Shown here piece by piece: positions 44,580-57,300 of a stretch of 64,000 nt of DNA. The notes beneath the pieces were generated by a model. The model was not told where the DNA came from. It saw only the letters and a program-made list of their open reading frames with translations, and searched no databases. A program made the translations under genes and the position numbers. Every line of letters begins with the position of its first letter. The first letter of the stretch is position 1. The stretch comes from Simmondsia chinensis (lineage: Eukaryota; Streptophyta; Magnoliopsida; Caryophyllales; Simmondsiaceae): assembly GCA_018398585.1 (NCBI GenBank), contig JAGTTD010000003.1:5340637-5404636 (forward strand), written 5' to 3'.

Positions 44580-45600
44580 ATTTTCGACATACTGTTCCTA
44601 TATAGTCTAAACCATATCTGAATGATAGGCTAGAGTATAACCTAAGCTATTTGTTGCACATCCCTAAACGTAGCATTTTAAGAGAAATAAATATGTTTGT
44701 AAGTGAAGTGAAAGTGTGAGGCTTAGCCTAGACTACCCAAAATGCCCCTGACCTGTTCCTTGTGCTGCTGCCCGGCTCAGTGATTTATGCTGCCCTTGTC
44801 CCCTAATTCATGGCAGCTGCTGAGCATTATCTAGAGCTTCTTTGGGAAGCTTCCCTTAGAGGCGTTTGAAAATACTTGAATAAAGGCCATGATCTGGCCA
44901 CACGTCCCTCATCCGTCAACACATTTTGTGTTTGTTTGGGTCTTTATGGGCCCTTAATCTGGTTAATCTAACAGCGTGGATTGTGCCATGCATTGTTCAC
45001 TGAGGCCATCAACTTGTGTTTGTTTGGGCTTTTATTAGCCATTGATCTTGACACAATTTGAATGGCTCAGATACAACATCACATGGATTGAAGCCTTGAG
45101 TTATAAAAGGAGTTATTTTCACTGTCATTTCACAATTCTTTAGCCATTTTCTTTTTTCTCCTTCCCGTTTTCTTTCAAGGCGATTTCTAGGGTTTTCAAG
45201 CTCCTTCCATGGCGGTTACTCCAGTGCTGAGTGTGTTGTGATCCATGAGTAATGGTCAAGATCTTCTTGATGTGGCCATGTTGTATTGCAGTATCTAGTT
45301 GGAGGAAGGTATAACATTCATGCCTTCTTTCTTTTGCTTTAGATTTCGATTTCTAAGATAAAAAGGAAAAAGGGTCTTTAATTAATATCTTAGGTCTGAG
45401 AAATGCTTTGTAATTTGTAATTCATTTGATTATGGTCTGTAATAATATAAACAGGCCTCCCTAGTGGTAGGAGGATTGTGGATATAGGTCATTAAGGGCT
45501 GAACTAGGTAAATCTAGCGTTGCATTTGCGTTTTTTGTTTCATTTATTATTCTAGGTTGTGAACTCAATCTCATATCTAGGCTAACCTTCAAAAACGGTT
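44580..45600 (+). promoter_or_regulatory. Probable 3' LTR of copia element 3 with TATA box
   Basis: Follows the polypurine tract. Contains TATAAAAGG at 45102-45110, then a CT-rich stretch (45135-45200) typical of the R/U5 part of a plant LTR. Ends are not defined because no 5' partner is present. Confidence 0.5.
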
Positions 45601-46801
45601 TCAATTATCCTTAACTCTAATAAATTTTAGCAAAAAAGTATGTATATAATAAATGTAATATAAAATTCATACACCTAATATATGCTATACAAATGGGTCA
45701 AGCATGTCGAAAACAGGTTAAACGGGTCAAACACAAATTCACACAATTATATAAACTGGCCAACCCAAATTCAACTCGGCTTCAAAAACCCCAACCCAAA
45801 CTAGCTATCTACGTGTTGCATTATGGTGTCGTGTGAAATTTGACCAGTCCTAATATTAGTTATAGGTCCCACGGGGAATGGCTAGTGTGTACACATAGCA
45901 ATGACTCATCAACATGAACACTCCCCATTCTCAATTGCAAGTGAAAATTAGCAACCATGACACCCTAGTAGTTGCATATATGCTCATGTTCTTGTTCCTG
46001 TCATTGCAAGTTGAGCTGCACACATTTTTGCCTGAATATTCGACCCTCGAAAATTTTTTTATTGACACTTGTGCCCTTCCTTTTCAATATCTATCAAAGT
46101 TATATATCTTGATCGGTCAAGTGTACATCTGACAGTTATTAACCTAATTCCATGGGCAGATTTGGATTCGACCAGAAAAATTTGGGTTAGGGTCAAAGAT
46201 TTGATGAGCCTAACTTTGATATGAGTCAAACCCAAATAATCCAGAATTTTTCATATTGTGGGAGTTCAGTCTAGCTAATTCATTAGGTCAGGCCTTTCCT
46301 ATTTGAAACATATCTTTAAATCTACCAACTTCTTTTTGAATATTCTAAAGGATATTAGTTATTTTTAAAGGTTTTTGAATACTCTAATTTATTACTCATT
46401 ATTAAATCTACCTAGTTGTTCCTAAAACTTACAATCTATAAGGTTTTTTTTATTATTCTAAGGATTTATTACTTGTTTTAAAATCTACCTAGTTGATTCT
46501 GATATGTGAATTTTAGGAAAAATTTTGAAGGGAAAAGAGAAAAAGAGAATCAAACAGAAAATGACGAAGAAAGAGAGAAAAAGAGTAGAGGAGAGTTGTA
46601 GGAACTAGAGAAAATGGAATGGGCAGACAAGGAAAACTAAAATGATGAGAGAAAAATATAAAATAATTCTTTTAAATTGAATAAATGAATTTTTAAAAAA
46701 TAAATGACATTGTCTACATAGGACCAAAGGCACTCGTAGTTATCAGATATTGTAATCTGTGTATTTGGATTGAGAATAACGTCAATAGACTTGTCCGAAA
46801 T

Positions 46802-47260
46802 TGATGCAGTGTGTGAATGGACAAATGGGTATGGGAAGTTTTAATAGCCTACCTTTTGAATTTTATTAATGAAATAAAATACCAAAGAGGGAATAATCTC
46901 GAATTCTCACAGGTTGAGAAACGAGTGATAAAGATATACTCAATTTTTAATGGGAAAATAAGCTACCTCAACTGGGCCTAATTTCTCCCGTTAAACATAA
47001 GACGAAAACTAAGGAAAAAGCCGGAAAAACAATTCAAATTCAAATTAAACAAAATTAAATCATATCTTCCAAATCAGGCTTGATCTCTTGCCATAACTGT
47101 CCCATGATTTCCGTGATTGAAGAACCCAGCCGGCTCCCCCGAGATCCTCACTCCCTAAAGGAGTCCAACGTTCCTTGGCCGTACCGCCAAGTTGTTCAAT
47201 ACACTCGCTGAAGCCAAGCTTTGTCCAGCTCCTCTTGTTAACACCAACCTTGCTGCATCA
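46802..47260 (-). repeat. 3' LTR of the gypsy element
   Basis: 459 bp. Ends TGATGC...GCATCA on plus. Pairs with 51588-52046. Confidence 0.93.
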
Positions 47261-47419
47261 TCCTCCCTGGGTTGAGGTGAATTTACCCTGTAATTCACTT
47301 GGGGTTCGGCTATGTCATTGTTGCCATGATACATAGTGAGGTGTTTGATGTTGAAGACATTGGAGGTTCTCATACCTGGCGGGAGTTGCACACGGTAGGC
47401 ATTTTCGTTGATCTTTTCT

Positions 47420-48500
47420 AAAATCATCAATGGACCAATTTTGCGTGCGGTAAGTTTATTGGATTCCCAAGCGAGGAACCTCTCTCGTGGAAAAATAGCC
47501 CATAATTTGTCACCAACTTGGAACTGGACTCGCCGACGCTTCTTCTCAGTGTCATGCTAATACTTAGCAGTTCCTTTTAACAATCCAGTCCTTGTCTATT
47601 CATGCACATTTTTGAGAGCAGAGATGAAGTCTTCTACCTTTGCATGCATCCGAGTTAAGTCAGGAGCTGGCGCCAAGTCTATTGGAGCTCGAGGAATGAA
47701 CCATAGACAACGTGGAATGGTGCAAACTCGTTACAGCGATTGATGGAGCTATTGTAAGCAAACTCCGCTTGATAGAGCTTTGACTCCCAACCCTTGGCGT
47801 CATCTGCTACAAGACAATGGAGAAGGTTGCCTAAGGATCGGTTAATGACCTCGGTCTGTCCATCAGCTTGAGGATGATAAACAGTGCTGAAAGCTAAGCA
47901 AGTGTTAGCCATCTTCCACAAAGTCCCCCAAAAATGATTGACAAAGCGTACATCTCTATCGAATATTATGCTCACAGGTAGCCCATGCAACTTGTAAACT
48001 TCATTGAAGTAAAGACCCGTGACATGGATGGCGTCTATAGCTCGTTTACACCCAATGAAGTGTGCCATCTTCAAAAAGCGATCTACCACAACAAAGATTG
48101 AATCAATACCCCCGGTGGTTCTTGGCAATCCTAACACAAAGTCCGTACTGACATCTGCCCAAGGTTGGCACGGAATGGGTAATGGTAAGTAAAGGCCGGC
48201 ATTGGTGACTCCTCCCTTTTAAAGTTGACAAATGTGAGCAATAATGAGCTTAAGGGTTTTGTTCATCCCATATGACCTGCATTGTGCTTCTCTTCAATAA
48301 TCTTAAGCTGCCAATTCGAACTCGGAACACACAACTGGTTACCTCTAAACAAGAAACCGCCATGAATGGAATAGTCTGGATTGAACCCCTCCAGTGCCTC
48401 TCGCCATATGCTGCTGAAAGTGGGATCATCTCTGTATAATTCCGCCATCTGGTCAAAACCCATGACTTCCACCTTGCTTTGCTCCAAGATCAATGTTCTT
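47420..48500 (-). pseudogene. gypsy integrase (decayed, catalytic triad visible)
   Basis: N-terminal region at 48493-48263 ('FRGNQLCVPSS', 'IIEEKHNAGHMG'; the HHCC finger is damaged). The core is largely open from 48137 to 47679. The first Asp is in 'DFVLGLPRT', just upstream of the open piece (near 48137-48150); the second Asp is in 'IIFDRDVRF' and the Glu in 'DGQTEVINRS'. C-terminal GPY/F-type segment 'KIGPLMILEKINENAYRVQLP' at 47445-47385 and 'VFNIKHL' after it. A stop and frame changes between core and C-terminus (47680-47450). It would join cDNA to the chromosome; not translatable as one protein here. Confidence 0.9.
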
Positions 48501-48549
48501 CTACTAAGTGCGTCTTCTACCTTGTTCAGCTCACTTGACTTATACTTGA

Positions 48550-50299
48550 TGGCAAGTGGAAAAGTTGGATGTAACTAGCCCACTTGGCATGTCTATCGGA
48601 GAGGTTGTCTTGCCTATTGATTAATTGGAGTTGTCTGAGTACAAAGATGAATTCACGGTTTGCCAAGTAGGATCGCCAATGTCTCAAGGCCCACACCAGT
48701 GCATAGATATCTATGTCATAAGTGGGTAGTTCAACCTACTACCGTCCAACTTTTCGCTGAAGTAGGTGACTGGCCACCCCTGTTGGCTGAGCACGGCGCT
48801 AATACTGATTTTGGAGGAGTCTATGTCCAGCTCAAATGTCTATTGGAAGTCTAGGAGAACTAACACTGATACCATTGTCAGCTTTCCTTTAATCTTGGCA
48901 TATGCAGACTCAGCTTATGGTGTCCATACGAACAACCCTTTCTTCATACAGTCAGTGATTGGCACCATTATGGTGTTGAAGGTGGGAACAAAGCGTCTGT
49001 AGAATGACGCCAACCTGTGAAAGCTACGGACCTCGCCTGTTGTTCTCGGTTGCGGCCAATCTCTAATGGCTCCAATCTTCCCCTCATCTGCGGAAATCCC
49101 ATCCTTGGACACAATGAATCGAAGGAATGTCAATCGGCCTTTCATAAACTCACATTTCTTAAGTCTGGCGAAGAGGCTTTGAACCCTCAAAGTTTGAAGT
49201 ACCTCCTTGAGATGGTAAAGATGATCATCTCAGTCTCGGCTGTAGATGAGGATATCGTAAAAGTACACGACAATGAACTTTCCAATGAAAGGACAAAGAA
49301 CTTGGTTCATGAACCTGATGAATGTACTTGGAGCATTGGACTACCCAAACGGAATATGACCATCCCCACATAAAATCACTCCCCCATCTTGAAGGCTGTC
49401 TTCCATTCATCTACGGGCTTGATGCGGATTTAATCATACCCGCTCTTGAGATCAAGCTTAGTGAACACCTTGGCACATTGCAGCGAGTCCAAAGAATCAT
49501 CAAGCCTCAGTATTGGAAAATGATAACGCGCCGTAATCTTGTTTATGGCACGATTGTCCACACACATCCTGCACGTCCCATCCTTCCTAGGCGTAAGCAA
49601 TGCCGGAACTGCAAATGGGCTCAGACTTTCCCTAATGAAACCCTTGGCAAGAAGTTCTTCAACTTGGCGTCTCAAATCTTCATATTCTATTGGGCTCATC
49701 CGGTAGTGAGGGTAGTTTGGCAATGAAGCGCCAGGCACCAAGTTAATTCGGTGCTGCACGTCTCTTAAAGGAGGTAGGGTGTCAGGGAGCTCTTTCAGGA
49801 AAATGTAAACGTAATCTTCCAACAATGCCTTGACCTCTTGTGGTAACTTTTTAGAGATGACGGTGCTCTCCTTACCAATCAAAACATACAAGATTTCAGT
49901 CTCACCAACCTCCTTGGTAAACAAAACGCGGCCTTGGACATTCGGATGCTTGGCTTTCGGTGCTTTCAGTCTTTGCTCCTTCTTTAGAAGCAACAGGGTC
50001 TTAACCCCCTCAGAAAGGAAACTATAGGTATTCTTCCTTCCATCGTGAATAGCTCTCCTATCATACTTCCAAGGACGCCCTAATAACAAATGGCATGCGT
50101 CCATGGTTACTACATCACACCAAACTCCTTTGTATGTTGGCCCAATAGAAAACTTCACAAAACATCGTTTGGAAACCTTCACCTAGTTCACTCTCTTTAG
50201 CCAAGAAAGTTTGTACGGGCGCGGATGGGCTTCTATCTTCAGTCCCAGCTTCATTACAGCCTCCCAGAAATTACATTCTCGCAGCTGCCCGAGTCAATA
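48550..50299 (-). pseudogene. gypsy protease C-part, RT and RNase H (decayed)
   Basis: A 250-codon open piece (50182-49430) covers the end of the protease ('[11 protein letters not shown]'), a linker, and the RT start ('HRINLVPGA', '[21 protein letters not shown]', '[13 protein letters not shown]', '[12 protein letters not shown]', '[11 protein letters not shown]'). The catalytic region that should read YxDD falls in the shifted part near 49265-49240. RT ends and the connection to RNase H are at 49190-48915 ('[23 protein letters not shown]', '[13 protein letters not shown]'). RNase H is worn (48900-48550). Confidence 0.88.
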
Positions 50300-51555
50300 A
50301 CCATCCGGCTTACCTTGCCGCCAATGGTGCAAGTTGTTTAAAAGATTTTATTCTGCAAACCAGTTGTCTCCTTATTCTTCTCTTGGCGTGTAACATGTGC
50401 GTTGAACAACCAGCAATTGACCCTCATCGCCTGAAAGGTCGTTTTGTTCTAGTTCTACCAACTCCTCAAAACTATTCTCATCAATAGTCTCTTCATCCTC
50501 AGCTCTTGGCTCCTCAATGAGAAAGGCCTGACCCGGTCTGTCTCCCTTGTGGCATTCTGAGGCTCAGTGTCCTATCTGACCACATTTGAAACAACGAGTT
50601 CTAGAGGAACCCGTAACATCTTGATTGGGTTTCATGGCAGTGTTGACGATTAGCGATCTCACTCGAACATTTTGTATTGGCATTGCGCGAGTTTTCTCTC
50701 TTCCTTAGGTTGGTGAGTTTCAAGTCTCGCCAATAAGCTGGCGTCTTTGTTGATGTTCTACATTCATTGCTCTCTGTGCAGTCTTAGACACAGTGAAGAT
50801 GTCAAAAATGTTAAGGACGTCTTGAATACTCTCCCTCAATCCACTAATTGTTCCCCTAATTCCGCCAAGTCATTCCTGGGGGCTAAGGCTTGGAACTCCG
50901 ATGCGTATTCCTCAGCGGTCTTTGAACCTTGACAAAGGCTCTGCATGGGTTGGTACATCATACGGCGTGATTATGAGGCAAGAGGGCACCTCGCAAGTGT
51001 TTCTTCATCTTCTCCCAAGATTCAATCTTAGGCTTCCCTTGTCTTAATCGAATCTGCTTTTGCTGATGCCACCATGCGGCTGCTCTACACCAAAGGCGGG
51101 TAGCACCGAGTGGCACCTACTTTTGTTCTGGTATCTCTCCAAACTCCAAGATCTCCTAAATAGCAATGAGCCAGTCAAGGAACTCTTCTGGACGCCCTCC
51201 ACCACTAAACTCTGGGATCTTAATTCGAAGTCCGGATTCCCACCTCTTATCATCGTGGTCATTGGGGTCACCTCCGTTGCGAGGTTGGGGCCTTGACCTT
51301 GGCTCCGGGAACTCTTAATCATGAAATCGGTTTAGAAAGGAATCATCCATGCCTTGAATATTTATGCCTCATAAAAGAGGGCATTGGGGCTGAGCTCCAT
51401 CTGGGAGGTTGGGGTTTGCTCCGAGTTGGATCAAGCATCGCTCGAGCTGCTAGAATTTCTCCTCCAGTTCTTCAAATCTCCTCTTGTGCTGTTGACGTCG
51501 ATCACTATCAGCAACGTCTTCAATAGTGTCGTTCCTCTAACGTCTAGTGGCCATC
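50300..51555 (-). pseudogene. gypsy gag and protease start (decayed)
   Basis: Minus-strand gag residues include 'PEFSGGGRPEEFLDWL' (near 51180), 'RAAAWWHQQ' (near 51075) and 'SWEKMKKHLR' (near 51010), the retrotransposon gag core. A CCHC knuckle relic 'KCGQIGH' with a stop and then 'ASECHKGD' lies near 50580-50545. The protease active site 'VIDSGSCENVIS' is still readable near 50300. Many stops and shifts. Gag forms the particle shell; the knuckle binds the RNA. Confidence 0.8.
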
Positions 51556-51572
51556 ATTCAGGAAGCGTTTTG

Positions 51573-51587
51573 CGTTTTGATACCAAC
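51573..51587 (-). other. Primer-binding site of the gypsy element
   Basis: On the minus strand TTGGTATCAAAACGC follows the 5' LTR end GCAACA with a one-base gap. Met-tRNA-like start (TGGTATCA), changed after that. Confidence 0.75.
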
Positions 51588-52046
51588 TGTTGCAGCGCGT
51601 GAATGGACAAATGGGTATGGGAAGGTTCAACGGCCTTCCCTTTGAATTTTATTAATAAAATAAAATACCAAAGAGGAAATAATCTCGAATTCTCCGAGGT
51701 TGAGAAACGAGTGATAAAGATAAACTCAATTTTTAATGGAAAAATAAGCTACCTCAACTGAGCCTAATTTCTCCCTTTAAATAGATGAAGAAAACTAAGG
51801 AAAAAGTGGGAAAAAACAATTCAAATTCAAATTAAACTAAATAAAATCGTATCTTCTAAATCAGGCTTGATCTCTTGCCATAACTGTCTCATGATTTCCG
51901 TGATTAAAGAACCCAGTTGGTTCCTTCGAGATCCTTTCGTGGTGAAGGTGTCCAATTTCCTTGGTGGTACCGCCAAGTTGTTCAGTACACCCGCTGAAGC
52001 CAAGCTTTTCCTAGCTCCTCTTGGTAACGCCAACCATGCTGCATCA
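51588..52046 (-). repeat. 5' LTR of the gypsy element
   Basis: 459 bp, TGTTGC...GCATCA on plus. Directly adjoins the primer-binding site at 51573-51587. Confidence 0.93.
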
Positions 52047-52930
52047 CAAATACTTCCACTATTTTTACTTCTTTTCGTATTCATTACGAATGATTTGGGT
52101 GAGATATGATTTAGATTGAGTTATCTAAACAAGTTTGATTTGATTTGATTTGATATTTTTAATCGGATTAGATTTAGGTAACTCATTATAAATAGGGGTT
52201 GAAGTTGAGTGTTGAGAAGTAGAAGAGAAGGAGAGAAAAAATGGGAGGCATTGAGGGTTTTGTAAAAGGGTGCGTAGGCAAGAGGAGAGATATTGATGTT
52301 GAGAGATATCTTGATGGAGAGACAGTAATGAAATTTTCTAGCTTCCTCTATCCAAAGCTATATTATGAGAGGTTGGTGGGTCGCCATGCAGAAACTACAC
52401 TTGAGAGAGTTTGTGACTCGCTATACAGTAGTTACATTGAAGAGGGTTGGTGGCTTTCCGTGCAGAAGCTACATTGAAGAGGGTTGGTGATTCGTCGTGT
52501 AGTAGTTACACTTTGGGAGGATTGGTGTCTTACCGTGCAATAGTCATATTGATGATTGATGATGCTGATGATTGTATATGGGGTTGGGGCTTTCAAATAG
52601 AGATTGTGATCCAAAATTTCATATTAGATTGAGGCACCCATTGGGTCCCGTAGTTTTCCCTCTAGTGGAGAAAGGATTTTCATGTAAATACTGGTGTTGA
52701 TTATTTCGATTTTTATGCTGCTAATCGATTTTTATGTTGTTTTACACTTTTGTTTGTGCTTGATTGTGAATTTTCCCAATGAATTGAGAATCTACTAGGA
52801 GGCCCACTGGTAGTGGACTTGGTGGACTACACCGTCGCCTCAGTTTCAATTGGTTCAATTCTCACTTCTCCCATCCCCTTCCTCTTGGATTGGGTTTTTT
52901 TGGGGGGGGGGGGGGGGCGGGGGGGTGGTT
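52047..52930 (+). repeat. Probable solo LTR with internal tandem repeat
   Basis: Lies between two pieces of R copy 2. It has a TATA box TATAAATAG (52187-52195), a purine-rich leader with an ATG at 52241, two imperfect ~75-bp tandem units (about 52370-52525: 'gttggtgg...tgcagaarctaca...tagtagttacattgaaga'), then 'tagtggagaaaggattt' and a T-rich end, resembling the R/U5 of plant copia LTRs. It ends near a G-rich tract (52902-52925). Exact ends and target duplication are not visible. The short frames here have no domain. Confidence 0.45.
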
Positions 52931-53305
52931 CAGACTTACAAAAATATTTCTTTATCTTTTTTGAAGATTTATTATTACCTAACTATTTGTTTAATTAATA
53001 AATATTAATAGCTTTTCTTCACTCATTAACAATTATATAGTAACTAATGAAATCTAAAAATAAAGATATTTCACTTATGATCCGATGGGAGAACCAGAAC
53101 TAGATAAATTAGGGTCAGAGTCAAGAGCCCTGCGACCGAGACACAAAATCATGAACCAACCCCTACCCACCTTGACTGGCCAATTCAAGTTAGTTGTTAA
53201 GGCCTATGGGTTGATCCGGATTCAAACTCATCCGACCCATTCATTCGAGCACCTTTACATAAGTTGAGTATGAATAGGGTCAATTCATATTCAACGTGTC
53301 TATAC

Positions 53306-54332
53306 CATTTGAAAAATGATACAGGCTAATCTAAAGTATAATGGGAATATAATTTTTTAAGGCCCATTACTAGCCGTTTACCCATAGCCGTTGCAATTCA
53401 ATACATCCGTTATTTTACCGTTGCAACTTATTACGTCCGTTATTGTACCATTGCAATTCATTGCCCAAATTCATTGCAGCCGGTGCCTTAATGCTTGTTA
53501 CCATTTATAGCCATTGGAATTTATTGCACTCAATTTTTAATGCTTGCTCGTATTTTCTTTACCATTAATATATATGCCCATCACCAAAGAAAAAATAAGT
53601 TATTTAAGTATATATTAAAAAAAAAAAAAACCTTAGACAAAATTGGGTTTGACTCTTGATGTGGATTGACATTACTCGCTTTAAGCACCAATCAACAAGA
53701 GGAGCCGTTTTGATTGTATATGTTAGAAAATTTGACGAAGACATTCAAGTATTGCAACAAATGAAAGACTAATTAGAAAGGTCTTACAAATCAATGATAA
53801 AATAGCGAATGTGAAACTAATAGCAGTAACAGTTGCAACATAAAATACGGCGAATTCATGATGGAAACACAATAAAAATTGCGGCAAAATTGCGGCAAAA
53901 TTGCAGTAAAATTTATGCAAAATTTCTCTAAAATTGCAGTGAAGAATTCAATAAAAATTCAGAAGAAAAATTGTAGGGAAAAACGGCAAAAAATACCTGA
54001 ATACAGCAATCAACTAAATAATACTAAAAAGTGAAGAAATTGTTTAGAATATTGAAGATAGCACACCGTGGTAAGAACCATTGTCCTAAAGACAATTTCG
54101 CCGCTGCTCCGGTACACACAGTATAATCGGCGGCCGTTCTCTAGGATTAAAGCGATTCGACTCTTAACCGGCACTCCCTAATCGCAGGGTAGGAGTGCTT
54201 TGAACTTTGCCCAAAATTTGAGGAGAGAGAAAAGTCGAGAATGAGAAGAGGGAGAGTGACCGAGAATGAGGTAAGAGAGAGAAGGGGGTTGTTTTTTAAA
54301 GTATAATATCTTCGTAAATTTTTCTAACAATC
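53306..54332 (+). repeat. 5' LTR carrying an inverted duplication
   Basis: 53306-53600 aligns directly with 58049-58380 (shared 'aattcattgcagccggtgcc'). 54304-54332 aligns directly with the last 28 bases of the 3' LTR. The middle, about 53600-54303, is the reverse complement of 58380-59047: the 3' part of the 3' LTR plus ~110 bases of the R sequence beyond the element. Confidence 0.85.
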
Positions 54333-57300
54333 TGAAAGACGATTTAATCATTCAAACAGAGTAATCAAAATATTAACGTGTGCTTAGATCTGGAAAAGAT
54401 AAAGGGGCTCAATTGCCGAATTTTTATATGTTACGTTTGTCAAAATTTAAGGTTGAATTTATATGATACACTGTCAAAATTCGAGAATATTGGGATTTAG
54501 ATCTTGCATTTATATCTGATGTGTGAGTCATTGGCACTTGGAACTGTCTATTTGCTTTTATCTGATTGGGATACCTATTTTTGACGTAAATATTTTCTTA
54601 GATCTGTTCTTTTGCATCGTGTACAACTATTTTGATGAAAAACTTATTTCTAAATGGCATTTGGTCTAGATATGAAATTCTGTAAACATCGAAGTGGATA
54701 ATAAGAATTTATATGGATAAGGAGCATTTTGCTGATGAGATGTTAGTCTAATGATAAAAGCTAATAAGGTTGAAGTCATAGAACACAAGGTTCTAGATTC
54801 AAATGCCTACCCATATTTATGGACCAAAACAAAAGGATAATAAGTATATCAATCATAGCCGGTTTGTTCTCTAAATTTGTAATGTCATTTACCTAACTTC
54901 TATTGTGATCGCTTTCTTTGTGAAGATTTTAAAAATTGGCATGGCTTTTATTGGCACGAAATTGAATTAGTAGCGGAATAATGAGGTTAGGCATTTGTTA
55001 CAATAAAATACATCAAGTCTTATTTGACTACTAAATGGGTTATCCACTAGTGAACAATTGCTAATTATTTGAGGATATCACTAACTATACTGTTATTGAT
55101 GGTTTTCTGTTGATAACCACACATGGTGGTTACTGTAAGTGAATGAAAATTATTGAGTGGAAAAAGGATTTTCTCCACACCAAGTCTAAATCAAGTTGTT
55201 CTGTCTAATGCTTCACAGTAATTTTAGGTAAATGTATCCATGTAGGTCTTCACATGAAAATCACGTTATATCAAGTTTGAATTTTAGATTTTTGTTTGAG
55301 CATCGGACTGCGTCTAAAGCTTTAATTTGTCTCCTATGTAATGGTTAAGACGAGTTTAACTATCTTGTTTTTTGGGCACTCGATTAGATGGCCTAGGTAG
55401 CATGAATTTCTTACGTCCTTTGGTTTTCTCTTTGTGGAAAAGATGTTGACGCTTGAGATTAATTGTTTCTCTTGAAGTGAGAAAGCTCTACGTACATTTG
55501 ATCAGTGGAGCTGCTCGGTGTTAATCGCTTATTCGGCCTAATGCATGGTCGGTTGAGAATCTAGTGTAGATTCTTGTTTTGGTGGAGCAATTTTAGGGTT
55601 AATGTTCAAGCTTGACCCATTTGGTGGTCGGAGGAGAATCCTTGGCTTGGATTCTGTTTCGGTGTTGTTTTGAACACATGTGCATGGTGCTGGTGCTACT
55701 GTTATGTGGCTGACCATGCTGAATAGAAATTGAATTGAGTGCTTTTTCAATTTTTTGTGTGATTATTGTGGTTAGTACGTGTTCAATACTCGAGGTTGTG
55801 GGGGTCTCTACTTGAAGTAGGCTTTCCTAACTATATTTCTGCCTTTTCCGAGAGCATTTCTTTTTTTGGTAATCACGTCATGAGTACAGGAAAAGAAAAC
55901 CTAAAATCCTTAATGACGTTGTGAAACCATAAATGAACAATCTTGAATCCCTTGCGTGGATAGAGTATGGTATGTTTAAGTTTTAACCATAAGATTAACC
56001 GTGTATGTGAGAGTTGGTTTTCTTGCATATTTAGAGTGGCCTAAGTAAAACGATTGATTCTTATAAAGAGCTAATAGGACTTGTGAGATCTTGTGAAAAT
56101 CCACGTATTATTTTGTGTATTAGTCTCCATGTTGATGTGTCTCATGTATTTTCCATGGCTATATTTGAAGCAAGTTGGTATATGTTGTTACATGTTGCTT
56201 GAAGTGATGTTAAAAAGACTGTTTATGGATTGATTTTGTGCTATTTTTGGACTTTTGCATGCTTAAATCTGCTATTTCTTGCTGAATGTTGCTGTCCATA
56301 CTGGTGTTATGCTTTTTTGGACTGTTTTGTTGAATTTTGGCAAAGATTTGGGAAAAACATGATATGTTTGGGTCATATGAGGATTTGTGATGTCTTTGGA
56401 GACTATTACGCCATTAGAATCATTGTTTTATATGCCTTCCTTTCTAATGTTTGGGAAAAGGATAAGGTGAAAGTCATATGAGAACCTTGATTGATCATAG
56501 GCTTGATATTTAGTTTGTATCTAGATACCCTAATTCGGTTATATGTTGTATGCTCATGTTGATCATTTGGATGGCATACTATATGACCCTAGTATTCACT
56601 TGATGAGAAGAAAAATGTGGCATCGCATCACAAGCTAAATACGCTAAGGTGATTGTTAGCATTATATTTGGATGAATAACAAAATACTCATCCTATTATA
56701 TCATATGTCAATGGTAGATTTAGTGCACACACGTTGATCCAAATTATGAATATCGAAGTGCTCTAATTAAATTGTTGAGGCACTAGTGAAATACTATAAC
56801 TGGGGTTTACGTTATAATAGACTCCTTATTGAGTCAGATGTCTGATATCAATGAGATATTCTAATAATAATAATGTTTCACACTTGTGACGATATGTGAA
56901 ATTAACAAGTTTGCGGTATATGTCTTTCGTGCCAGCTGTATATTCGATATATGTACGATATATGTACTATTTGAGTACTTCAGGTGAAGATATGATTTTA
57001 TTGATATGGTGTTTGCTCCACTATTGTGTTATACTGACTACTGTTGAAGTTAGTAGGCGATAAAGCTAGTTGTTTAATAGCTTGTTGCAGATACCTCAAT
57101 GTGGGGCTAAGAGCAACCCGTGATTGGTGTTCGCAGTGATCAGCTCTCAAGTGCCGCTTTATTCTAGTACAGTGTTGAAACGCCATTTATGATAGTTGAG
57201 CTTGATACTTTAACCTAATCCATAGTCCTTAATGGATGGCATGAACACTCTACACTTGATGAGTTTGGTAAGAGGAGACCTATTTGTCTCAGACATAAGA

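Larger units (their letters stand above)
43381..45600 (+). mobile_element. Ty1/copia retrotransposon 3, 3' portion
   Basis: Starts abruptly inside RT at the end of the preceding LTR; the upstream part is not in this window. It contains RT C-half and RNase H (43381-44500), a polypurine-like 'accaggtggagaa' (44568-44580), and then about 1 kb that looks like an LTR: TATA box TATAAAAGG at 45102-45110, followed by a pyrimidine-rich leader (45135-45200). Confidence 0.75.
46802..52046 (-). mobile_element. Ty3/gypsy retrotransposon (minus strand)
   Basis: LTRs are 46802-47260 (3' LTR) and 51588-52046 (5' LTR), 459 bp each and clearly alike. Flanks are GAAAT (46797-46801) and CAAAT (52047-52051), a 5-bp duplication with one change. 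On the minus strand the 5' LTR is followed by a primer-binding site TTGGTATCAAAACGC (51573-51587), then gag, protease, RT, RNase H and integrase, then a polypurine tract (47261-47275 as 'tcctccctgggttga' on plus). Complete in layout; all genes broken. No chromodomain could be seen after the integrase. Confidence 0.93.

Noticed and set aside
49322..49726. 134-codon plus-strand frame
   Set aside because: Antisense shadow of the gypsy RT on the minus strand.
52241..52477. 78-codon frame after a TATA box, looking like a small gene
   Set aside because: Lies in a probable solo LTR and runs through tandem repeats; no domain. The TATA box is better read as the LTR promoter.
53728..54332. Interpreted at first as an independent 605-bp TIR element (TGTTAGAA ... 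TTCTAACA)
   Set aside because: The apparent inverted ends are the two copies of the LTR end created by the inverted duplication. No target duplication flanks this piece, and the TATAC duplication flanks the whole LTR element.
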